Part shown: positions 1-6,487 of the stretch, piece after piece
Numbering within the stretch: the first letter of the stretch is position 1
Layout of the letters: every line of letters starts with the position of its first letter
Origin: an uncultured Flavobacteriales bacterium
GTDB lineage: Bacteria; Bacteroidota; Bacteroidia; Flavobacteriales_D; Sanyastnellaceae
Length of the DNA stretch: 9,627 nt
Assembly (NCBI GenBank): GCA_913057815.1
Contig: CAJXOV010000050.1
Span: 1-9,627, forward strand
Reading direction: 5' to 3'
Translations under genes and position numbers: made by a program
Notes under the pieces: model-generated
Told to the model about the DNA's origin: nothing
What the model saw: the letters and a program-made list of their open reading frames with translations, nothing else
Databases searched by the model: none

Positions 1-41
1 TAGAGAGGTCTCGTGGGCTCGGAGATGTGTATAAGAGACAG
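1..41 (+). other. Illumina Nextera adapter (i7 side), not genomic
   Basis: Bases 8-22 read GTCTCGTGGGCTCGG and bases 23-41 read AGATGTGTATAAGAGACAG. Together these are the Nextera read-2 adapter ending in the Tn5 mosaic end. The seven bases before it, TAGAGAG, match the last seven of GTAGAGAG, which I recall as the primer form of i7 index N707. The whole block is library-construction sequence left on the contig, so native DNA begins at 42. No gene should be called across this junction. Confidence 0.98.
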
Positions 42-72
42 AAGCGGCTTTTTTGTTTTCATAAGTAGCCAT
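42..72 (-). CDS. Possible 5' end of a divergent gene, cut by the contig edge
   Basis: On the minus strand an ATG at 72-70 opens a frame reading MATYENKKAA up to the adapter junction. A second ATG at 62-60, in another frame, reads MKTKKPL. Both are lysine-rich starts typical of AT-rich genomes, and the position, divergent from icmF across a short gap, suits a gene start. A TAAGTTTA on the minus strand (plus-strand 118-111) is one base from the Bacteroidota -7 consensus. Only 7-10 codons are visible, so no product can be named. A competing reading is the right arm of a plus-strand terminator, AAGCGGC followed by six T (42-54), belonging to an upstream gene. Confidence 0.25.
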
Positions 73-102
73 AGAAGTGAGCTCTTAGTGTCTTTATAAT
101 AT

Positions 103-110
103 TAATTTTG
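103..110 (+). promoter_or_regulatory. Candidate -7 box of the icmF operon promoter
   Basis: TAATTTTG matches the Bacteroidota primary sigma factor -7 consensus TAnnTTTG exactly, 22 bases before the icmF ATG. No clear TTTG/TTG -33 element sits 17-23 bases upstream (that stretch reads around AGTGAGCT), so the assignment rests on the -7 box alone. The leader would be only about 15 nucleotides long and has no Shine-Dalgarno sequence, which is normal for the phylum. Confidence 0.45.
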
Positions 111-132
111 TAAACTTAAATCTGCAATTTAA

Positions 133-3100
133 ATGGAACAAGTTTCTCCCTATAAGCCAAAATTTAAAGTAAGAATTGTCACAGCTGCGTCTCTGTTTGA
201 CGGCCATGATGCTGCTATCAATATCATGAGAAGAATCATTCAGTCTACTGGCTGTGAGGTTATTCACTTAGGCCATGATAGAAGTGTTGAAGAAGTGGTG
301 AATACAGCTATTCAAGAGGATGCTCAAGCTATAGCCATGACTTCCTACCAAGGAGGGCATATGGAGTATTTCAAGTATATGTTTGATTTGCTTAAAGAAA
401 AAGGAGCTTCTCATATTAAGATATTTGGAGGTGGAGGCGGAACCATTCTTCCTGAAGAGATTAGTGAACTTCAGAAATATGGAATAACTAAAATCTATCA
501 TCCTGATGATGGCAGAAAATTAGGGCTTCAGGGAATGATTAATGATTTAGTTCAACAATGCGATTTTCCAACAGGAGAAAAATTAAATGGTGAAGTAAAA
601 AGGTTAGCTAGTAAAGAAATAAAGTCTATTGCAACGCTGATTTCAGCTGCAGAGAACTTTCCTGATAATCATAAAGATGAATTAGAAACAATTCATGAAT
701 TAGCTAATAAAACTAAAACTCCAGTTTTAGGAATAACAGGAACAGGAGGAGCAGGTAAAAGTTCATTGGTAGATGAGTTGGTACGGAGATTTCTTATCGA
801 TTTTAAGGATAAAACTTTGGCCATAGTTTCTGTAGACCCTTCAAAGAGAAAAACTGGAGGAGCATTATTAGGGGATAGGATTCGTATGAACGCCATTAAG
901 AATGATAGAGTTTACATGCGTTCTTTAGCCACTAGACAGTCAAACTTGGCCTTAAGTAAACATGTGAATGAGGCATTAGAAATTCTAAAAGTGTCTGATT
1001 ACGATTTAATCATTCTTGAAACTAGTGGTATAGGTCAAAGTGATACAGAGATCATGGAGCATTCAGATGCTTCATTGTATGTGATGACTCCAGAGTTCGG
1101 AGCTGCTACGCAGTTAGAAAAAATTGACATGCTCGATTTTGCCGATATCGTGGCTATAAATAAGTTTGACAAACGTGGCGCATTAGATGCTCTGCGTGAT
1201 GTGAAAAAACAATATGTGAGAAATCACCAATTATGGGATGCTAAAGATGAAGATCTTCCTGTGTATGGGACAATAGCCAGTCAGTTCAATGATCCTGGAA
1301 TGAATGCTTTGTATAGAGCATTAATAGATAAAATCGAAGAGAAGACTGAAACGGGCCTTGTTTCTACTTTTGAAGTTTCTGAAGAAATGAGTGAGAAAAT
1401 TTGGGTAATTCCACCTAAAAGAACTCGTTATCTATCAGAAATTTCTGAAAGTAATAGGGAATATGATTTGTGGGTGGAAAAACAAATTGAAGTAGCAGAT
1501 AAGCTTTATGGATATTCTAAAGTGCTGGAAAACACATCGTCAGATTTAATAAATTCTATTAAAAAGGAGATGGAAGCTTTGTTGCTTGATTTAGACCCGC
1601 ATAATTGGCAATTAATCCAAAGTTGGGAGGATAAAAAGAAACAATACCAAGATGATGTCTATTCTTTTAAAGTAAGAGACAAGGTTATAGAAATAAAAAC
1701 ACACACTAAATCACTTTCTCAGTCTGATATTCCGAAAGTTTCGGTTCCAAAATATAGATCATGGGGAGATATCTTAAAGTGGAGCCTCCAAGAAAATTTC
1801 CCAGGTGAGTTTCCTTTTACTTCTGGAATTTATCCTTTTAAAAGGGAAGGAGAAGATCCTACTAGAATGTTTGCTGGAGAAGGAGGACCGGAAAGAACGA
1901 ATAAAAGATTTCATTATGTGTCAGCAGGTTTGCCTGCTAAGCGTTTGAGTACAGCTTTCGATTCTGTAACTCTTTATGGAAACGACCCTGGACTAAGACC
2001 TGATATTTACGGGAAAATTGGTAACGCTGGGGTGAGTATTTGCTGTTTGGATGATGCTAAAAAATTATACTCCGGTTTTGATTTGGCTTTACCGACTACG
2101 TCAGTTTCTATGACTATAAATGGTCCTGCACCTATGCTTCTAGGGTTTTTCATGAATGCTGCCATAGATCAACAATGTGAAAAGTACATCAAGGAAAACG
2201 GCCTGGAGTCTGATGTGGAAAAAGCTTTAGATAAAAAATGGGAAAGCCAGGGTATACAAAGACCAAAATACCAAGATGATTTGCCAGAAGGGAATGATGG
2301 GTTAGGATTAATGCTATTAGGTCTTACAGGAGACGAAGTATTACCACAGGAGATTTACAATGAAATAAAAGCTAAAACTATTTCTATTGTCAGAGGAACA
2401 GTTCAAGCGGATATTCTTAAAGAAGATCAAGCGCAAAACACGTGTATTTTTTCTACTGAGTTTGCCCTTCGTCTAATGGGAGATGTTCAACAGTATTTTA
2501 TAGATAATAAGATCAGGAACTTCTATTCAGTTTCTATTAGTGGATATCATATAGCAGAGGCAGGTGCCAATCCTATTACACAGTTGGCATTTACTCTTTC
2601 TAATGGGTTTACTTATGTAGAGTACTATTTGAGTAGAGGTATGGATATAAATGCTTTTGGGCCTAATTTGAGTTTCTTCTTTAGTAATGGAATTGATCCT
2701 GAGTATGCTGTAATAGGTCGAGTAGCCAGAAGAATATGGGCTAAAGCCATGAAGAGAAAATATGGTGCTGATTCTAGAGCTCAAAAGCTCAAGTACCACA
2801 TTCAAACTAGTGGTAGATCTCTTCATGCTCAAGAGATTGATTTTAATGACATTAGAACCACGCTACAGGCATTGTATGCTATATACGACAATTGTAATTC
2901 GCTTCATACCAATGCATATGATGAAGCCATTACTACGCCCACTGAAGAAAGTGTAAGAAGGGCTATGGCTATCCAGTTGATTATTAACCGAGAGTTAGGA
3001 TTAGCTAAAAATGAGAATCCTCTTCAAGGGAGTTTTATTATAGATGACCTTACTGACCTGGTTGAAGAGGCGGTGTTATTAGAATTTGATAGGATAACCG

Positions 3101-3492
3101 AAAGAGGAGGAGTACTTGGGGCCATGGAAACTATGTATCAACGTTCTAAAATACAGGAGGAAAGTCTTTACTATGAAACGTTAAAGCATACTGGAGAATT
3201 CCCTATAATTGGAGTGAACACATTTTTAAGTTCTAAAGGATCTCCTACTGTTCTTCCTAAAGAAGTGATTCGAGCTACTGAAGATGAAAAGAAATATCAA
3301 ATCGATATGTTGGAGCAGCTTCATAAGAATGGGAAGGGACGTGCTGAGGAGTCAATAAAGAAAGTTCAAGAAGCAGCTATTACCAATCAAAATATGTTTA
3401 CTCAATTGATGGAGGCTTCAAAACATTGTAGTTTAGGACAAATCACTGATGCTTTGTTTGAGGTCGGAGGTCAATATAGAAGGAATATGTAA
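133..3492 (+). CDS. icmF: Fused isobutyryl-CoA mutase IcmF (B12 domain, G-protein chaperone, mutase)
   Basis: This 1119-residue protein carries out the adenosylcobalamin-dependent interconversion of isobutyryl-CoA and n-butyryl-CoA in the cytoplasm. Residues about 11-145 are the B12-binding domain, with DGHDAA at 23-28 and the cobalt-ligand candidate His25. Residues about 195-410 are a MeaB/ArgK-like G3E GTPase with P-loop GTGGAGKS (203-210), ETSGIGQ (296-302) and NKFD (343-346). Residues about 540-1119 are the mutase barrel, with [12 protein letters not shown] around His806. Phe580 and Gln768 stand where methylmalonyl-CoA mutase has Tyr89 and Arg207 (P. shermanii numbering), the known mark of isobutyryl- rather than methylmalonyl-CoA specificity. 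The order B12-GTPase-mutase in one chain is diagnostic of IcmF. The start is well fixed: an in-frame TAA (130-132) abuts the ATG. The stop touches the truA start. A long insertion lies near 681-753. Confidence 0.95.
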   Translation: MEQVSPYKPKFKVRIVTAASLFDGHDAAINIMRRIIQSTGCEVIHLGHDRSVEEVVNTAIQEDAQAIAMTSYQGGHMEYFKYMFDLLKEKGASHIKIFGGGGGTILPEEISELQKYGITKIYHPDDGRKLGLQGMINDLVQQCDFPTGEKLNGEVKRLASKEIKSIATLISAAENFPDNHKDELETIHELANKTKTPVLGITGTGGAGKSSLVDELVRRFLIDFKDKTLAIVSVDPSKRKTGGALLGDRIRMNAIKNDRVYMRSLATRQSNLALSKHVNEALEILKVSDYDLIILETSGIGQSDTEIMEHSDASLYVMTPEFGAATQLEKIDMLDFADIVAINKFDKRGALDALRDVKKQYVRNHQLWDAKDEDLPVYGTIASQFNDPGMNALYRALIDKIEEKTETGLVSTFEVSEEMSEKIWVIPPKRTRYLSEISESNREYDLWVEKQIEVADKLYGYSKVLENTSSDLINSIKKEMEALLLDLDPHNWQLIQSWEDKKKQYQDDVYSFKVRDKVIEIKTHTKSLSQSDIPKVSVPKYRSWGDILKWSLQENFPGEFPFTSGIYPFKREGEDPTRMFAGEGGPERTNKRFHYVSAGLPAKRLSTAFDSVTLYGNDPGLRPDIYGKIGNAGVSICCLDDAKKLYSGFDLALPTTSVSMTINGPAPMLLGFFMNAAIDQQCEKYIKENGLESDVEKALDKKWESQGIQRPKYQDDLPEGNDGLGLMLLGLTGDEVLPQEIYNEIKAKTISIVRGTVQADILKEDQAQNTCIFSTEFALRLMGDVQQYFIDNKIRNFYSVSISGYHIAEAGANPITQLAFTLSNGFTYVEYYLSRGMDINAFGPNLSFFFSNGIDPEYAVIGRVARRIWAKAMKRKYGADSRAQKLKYHIQTSGRSLHAQEIDFNDIRTTLQALYAIYDNCNSLHTNAYDEAITTPTEESVRRAMAIQLIINRELGLAKNENPLQGSFIIDDLTDLVEEAVLLEFDRITERGGVLGAMETMYQRSKIQEESLYYETLKHTGEFPIIGVNTFLSSKGSPTVLPKEVIRATEDEKKYQIDMLEQLHKNGKGRAEESIKKVQEAAITNQNMFTQLMEASKHCSLGQITDALFEVGGQYRRNM

Positions 3493-4233
3493 ATGAGGTA
3501 TTTCATTGAATTATCTTATTTAGGAACGGCTTATCATGGATGGCAGAGGCAGAATAATGCTCCTACAGTTCAGGAGTTTGTAGAAGATGGTTTGTCTACA
3601 ATTTTGCGTTGCAAAACTGTTGTAACTGGATGTGGAAGAACTGATGCCGGTGTTCATGCCAAACAGTTTTATCTACACTTTGATAATTCAGACATTGAAA
3701 ACCCCGAAAAATTAGCTTTTGCTTTAAATGGTATTCTTCCTTTGGATATAAGTATCCATGGGATTCAAGAAGTCAAGGACGATGCCCATACACGATTTGA
3801 CGCTACAGCTCGTTCCTATGAGTACTGGATTCATCAAAAAAAGAACCCATTTGTGAATGGCTTATCTCATTTTTTCAGATTAAATTTAGATATAGAGGCC
3901 ATGAATGAAGCTGCCAAACTACTTCTGTCTACCACAGAATTTGGTGCTTTTTGCAAAGCAGGATCAGACAATAAAACCATGCATTGTGATGTGTCAGAGG
4001 CTTATTGGGAAGTTAGAGAAGAACAACTAATTTTTCATATTACTGCAGATAGATTCTTAAGAAATATGGTTCGGGCTATTGTTGGAACATTGATGTCAGT
4101 GGGCCAAGGATTAACTTCACTTGGTAAATTCCAAGAAATAATAAATAGTCAAAATAGGAGTGAAGCGGGTCTTTCAGCACCAGGTCATGGGCTATATTTA
4201 GCCAAGATTAAGTATGATTATATAAATGAGTAA
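3493..4233 (+). CDS. truA: tRNA pseudouridine(38-40) synthase TruA
   Basis: TruA isomerises uridines 38, 39 and 40 in the anticodon stem-loop of many tRNAs to pseudouridine. At 246 residues it has the usual family length and looks complete. The N-terminus has the typical LSYLGTAYHGWQRQ (7-20). The catalytic loop is GCGRTDAGVHA with nucleophile Asp51. RSYEYWI (107-113) contains Tyr109, equivalent to the conserved active-site tyrosine. DRFLRNMVRAIVGTL (186-200) and the C-terminal APGHGLYLAKIKY (229-241) are both family signatures. The ATG begins on the base after the icmF stop codon. An AAGGA at 3480-3484 lies 8 bases upstream and could help re-initiation, although Shine-Dalgarno use is rare in Bacteroidota. 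The last 8 bases overlap the ABC transporter gene, so translation of the three genes is probably coupled. Confidence 0.97.
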   Translation: MRYFIELSYLGTAYHGWQRQNNAPTVQEFVEDGLSTILRCKTVVTGCGRTDAGVHAKQFYLHFDNSDIENPEKLAFALNGILPLDISIHGIQEVKDDAHTRFDATARSYEYWIHQKKNPFVNGLSHFFRLNLDIEAMNEAAKLLLSTTEFGAFCKAGSDNKTMHCDVSEAYWEVREEQLIFHITADRFLRNMVRAIVGTLMSVGQGLTSLGKFQEIINSQNRSEAGLSAPGHGLYLAKIKYDYINE

Positions 4234-5983
4234 AAGTTCAGCTACAGGTAAAGCCTTCGATTTTGGTATTCTTTGGAAAGTATTCAAAGGAGTGGGACCG
4301 TATAAGAAAACTTTTATACTGACTGGGCTTATAATTCTGTCTCTAGCTATGTTAAGCGTTGTTAGACCATTTCTTATAAAAAATGGTTTAAATGATGCAT
4401 TTGAAAACAATGACGCATCTATTTTGCTCCCCTATTTTTTGGGAATGTTAGGTGTTCTTATAATTGAAACTTTTCTTCAATACTATCAAACCTATTTTTC
4501 CAATTTAGTAGCTCAGTCTGTTACACTTGACTTGAGAGAGAAGCTTTATAGGAAAGTTCTCAAATTCCGACTTAAGTTTTTTGACAAAACTCCAGTAGGA
4601 TCCTTTGTGACAAGGCTAATTAGTGATATTGATGGTATAGCTCAAATCTTTAGCAATGGTATTCTAACGATTCTGGGAGACATAGTTAAGCTTTTTGTTG
4701 TAGTTGGAGGAATGATGATTATAAGTGTAGACATCACATTAATGGTCCTTATCCCAATTCCAATTTTATTGATAGGAACTAGAGTATTTCAAAAGGCCAT
4801 TAAAAAAGCCTTTACTGAAGTTCGTAATCAAGCCAATAAGATTAATGTATTCACTCAAGAGCACATTACTGGGATGTCTATAATTCAACTTTTTAATAAA
4901 GAAAAGAGAGAATTTGAAAAGTTCAAACAGATAAATAAAGAGCATCAAAATGCCCACATAAAATCTGTATGGGCTTACGCGGTGTTTTTTCCTTTTGTAG
5001 AATTGTTGTCAGCTACGAGTATGGCTCTATTATTATGGTATGGTGCAGGTGAAGCATTGTCTAAGCACATTAAAATACCAGATTTATTGGCTATGATTCT
5101 CTTTATTAACATGCTTTACAGGCCAATAAGAATGCTGGCTGACAGATTTAATGTTTTACAAATGGGAATAGTAAATGCAGAACGAGTATTTACTATGTTC
5201 GAAAGAGATGAAATGCTTGAGGATAATGGGTCTATTTCTAAAAGGTTAGAAGGAAAGATAGATTTTGATCAAGTTTCCTTTGCTTATGTAGAAGAGGATT
5301 TTGTTTTAAAAGATATAGCGTTAAATGTAAATTCTGGTGAGACAATCGCTTTTGTTGGAGCTACAGGGGCTGGAAAATCTTCTGTTATAAATATTCTCAG
5401 TAGGTTTTATGATTTTCAAAAGGGAAAAATCTTATTAGATGATGTAGATATTAGAGATTATACTTTAGACGCTGTTCGATCTCAAATTAGTGTGGTATTG
5501 CAGGAAGTTTTTCTTTTTTCCGATTCTATCTTTAACAACATCACCTTAAATAATAAGGAAATTACTAGGGATGAAGTTGTCATAGCTGCCAAGAAAGTAG
5601 GTGCACATGAATTCATAATGAGTCTTCCTGGAGGATATGATTATAATGTTAAAGAGAGAGGTGTAATGCTCAGTTCAGGGCAGCGTCAATTAATAGCGTT
5701 TATTAGAGCGTATGTTGCTAATCCGGCTGTTTTGGTGCTAGACGAGGCTACTTCATCTGTAGACACTGAAAGCGAGGAATTAATTCAAAGTGCCATAGAA
5801 AAACTAACACAGGGAAGAACATCCATAGTTATAGCTCACAGATTGAGTACAATTCAAAAAGCTGATAAAATTGTAGTTCTCGAAAAAGGGAGAATTATTG
5901 AGCAAGGAAGTCATCATGAATTGTTAGCTCAAAACGGGCACTACAAAAAATTATTTGAAATTCAATTTCAAGAATCCTCATGA
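4226..5983 (+). CDS. ABC exporter half-transporter, MsbA/MdlB-like (TMD-NBD fusion)
   Basis: This 585-residue inner-membrane protein should dimerise to form a type IV ABC exporter for lipids, peptides or drugs; the substrate cannot be read from sequence. Six hydrophobic segments lie near 30-50, 66-87, 143-165, 166-186, 249-273 and 284-305. The nucleotide-binding domain (about 345-583) has Walker A GATGAGKS (378-385), Q-loop Gln426, signature LSSGQ (482-486), Walker B VLVLDE (502-507) with catalytic Glu507, and H-loop His538. All residues needed for hydrolysis are present, so a homodimer would be active. The signature is LSSGQ rather than LSGGQ. The ATG at 4226 overlaps the truA stop by 8 bases and the TGA overlaps the next start by 4, placing it mid-operon. 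The family call is firm. The closer assignment to MsbA or MdlB is not, so no symbol is given. Confidence 0.93.
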   Translation: MSKSSATGKAFDFGILWKVFKGVGPYKKTFILTGLIILSLAMLSVVRPFLIKNGLNDAFENNDASILLPYFLGMLGVLIIETFLQYYQTYFSNLVAQSVTLDLREKLYRKVLKFRLKFFDKTPVGSFVTRLISDIDGIAQIFSNGILTILGDIVKLFVVVGGMMIISVDITLMVLIPIPILLIGTRVFQKAIKKAFTEVRNQANKINVFTQEHITGMSIIQLFNKEKREFEKFKQINKEHQNAHIKSVWAYAVFFPFVELLSATSMALLLWYGAGEALSKHIKIPDLLAMILFINMLYRPIRMLADRFNVLQMGIVNAERVFTMFERDEMLEDNGSISKRLEGKIDFDQVSFAYVEEDFVLKDIALNVNSGETIAFVGATGAGKSSVINILSRFYDFQKGKILLDDVDIRDYTLDAVRSQISVVLQEVFLFSDSIFNNITLNNKEITRDEVVIAAKKVGAHEFIMSLPGGYDYNVKERGVMLSSGQRQLIAFIRAYVANPAVLVLDEATSSVDTESEELIQSAIEKLTQGRTSIVIAHRLSTIQKADKIVVLEKGRIIEQGSHHELLAQNGHYKKLFEIQFQESS

Positions 5984-6387
5984 AGACCCCGTCAGAAATA
6001 GTAAATTTAATGTTGTCCAAGGATGACTATAGCAATTGGCTTGGAATTGAAGTTATGCAATTAGACAAAGGCCAGGTCAATTTAAAGATGAATGTAACCC
6101 AAGAGATGCTTAATGGCTTTCAAATTGCTCATGGTGGAATTTCATACGCTCTGGCTGATAGTGCCTTGGCGTTTTCTTGTAATTCGCACGGAAGACAGGC
6201 TGTAAGCGTGGAAACGAGTATAAGTCATGTCCAAAAAGTGTTTCTGAATGACATTCTTACTACGGATGTAAAAGAAGTAAGTTTGAATCATAAAATTGGA
6301 ATTTATCACATCCGAATAATTAATCAACATGAGGTCGAAGTCGCTCATTTCAAAGGGACTGTATATGTTTCTGACAAGGAATGGTAG
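5980..6387 (+). CDS. paaI: PaaI-type hotdog acyl-CoA thioesterase
   Basis: This 135-residue cytoplasmic protein belongs to the PaaI branch of hotdog-fold thioesterases, which hydrolyse (hydroxy)phenylacetyl-CoA and related thioesters and are thought to rescue CoA trapped in dead-end intermediates. The family core is clear. NGFQIAHGGISYALADSA (45-62) contains the HGG turn and Asp60, matching the catalytic aspartate of E. coli PaaI. SCNSHG (66-71) follows, and then the central strand AVSVETSISHVQKV (74-87). The length is typical for a single-domain member. The start overlaps the ABC transporter stop as ATGA. No other phenylacetate (paa) catabolic gene is visible here, so the physiological substrate is open. 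Given icmF in the same transcript, a short-chain acyl-CoA is possible, but that is inference. Confidence 0.9.
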   Translation: MKTPSEIVNLMLSKDDYSNWLGIEVMQLDKGQVNLKMNVTQEMLNGFQIAHGGISYALADSALAFSCNSHGRQAVSVETSISHVQKVFLNDILTTDVKEVSLNHKIGIYHIRIINQHEVEVAHFKGTVYVSDKEW

Positions 6388-6410
6388 ACTACTTTGTTTA
6401 GGATTTAAAC

Positions 6411-6428
6411 ATTGCGCTGCAATATTTT
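6411..6428 (+). terminator. Weak hairpin, possible terminator after paaI
   Basis: ATTGC (6411-6415) and GCAAT (6419-6423) can pair around the loop GCT. After one mismatch, AAA (6407-6409) can pair with TTT (6425-6427), and the sequence downstream is T-rich (ATTTTAGATTTTC). It lies 23 bases after the paaI stop, where the operon should end. The stem is short and the U-tract is interrupted, so this is at best a weak intrinsic terminator. Confidence 0.3.
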
Positions 6429-6461
6429 AGATTTTCAACACTTTTCCCTCGATACTTCCAG

Positions 6462-6469
6462 TAAATTTG
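6462..6469 (+). promoter_or_regulatory. Candidate -7 box for the secreted propeller gene
   Basis: TAAATTTG is an exact match to the Bacteroidota -7 consensus TAnnTTTG, 18 bases before the ATG at 6488. The -33 region is poor: only T-rich runs around 6442-6445, with no TTG. Its last G is shared with GGAGG (6469-6473), a Shine-Dalgarno-like run 14 bases from the ATG, which is too far for efficient use. If transcription starts about 6 bases after the box, the GGAGG would be largely left out of the mRNA. Confidence 0.4.
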
Positions 6470-6487
6470 GAGGAAATACCTTTCAAA

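Noticed and set aside
95..100. TATAAT, an E. coli-like -10 box upstream of icmF
   Set aside because: No TTGACA-like -35 is found about 17 bases upstream, and the nearby TAATTTTG fits the sigma factor expected in Bacteroidota better. TATAAT is common by chance in AT-rich DNA.
42..132. Cobalamin riboswitch in front of a B12-dependent enzyme
   Set aside because: Only 91 native bases are available, a B12 riboswitch needs roughly twice that, and no conserved B12-box sequence is seen. IcmF uses B12 but is not a transport or synthesis gene, the usual targets.
268..501. Antisense or alternative-frame ORFs inside icmF (also 693-896, 2527-2832, 2762-2956)
   Set aside because: They overlap a fully recognisable conserved protein, show no motif, and are expected by chance in low-GC coding DNA.
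733..1362. Separate MeaB/ArgK GTPase gene or a frameshifted fusion
   Set aside because: The frame runs without interruption from the B12 domain through the GTPase into the mutase, which is the normal IcmF architecture and not an assembly error.
4198..4410. Antisense ORFs inside the truA/ABC and paaI region (also 4766-4957, 6142-6348)
   Set aside because: They are shadows of the conserved coding frames and have no plausible start context or family resemblance.
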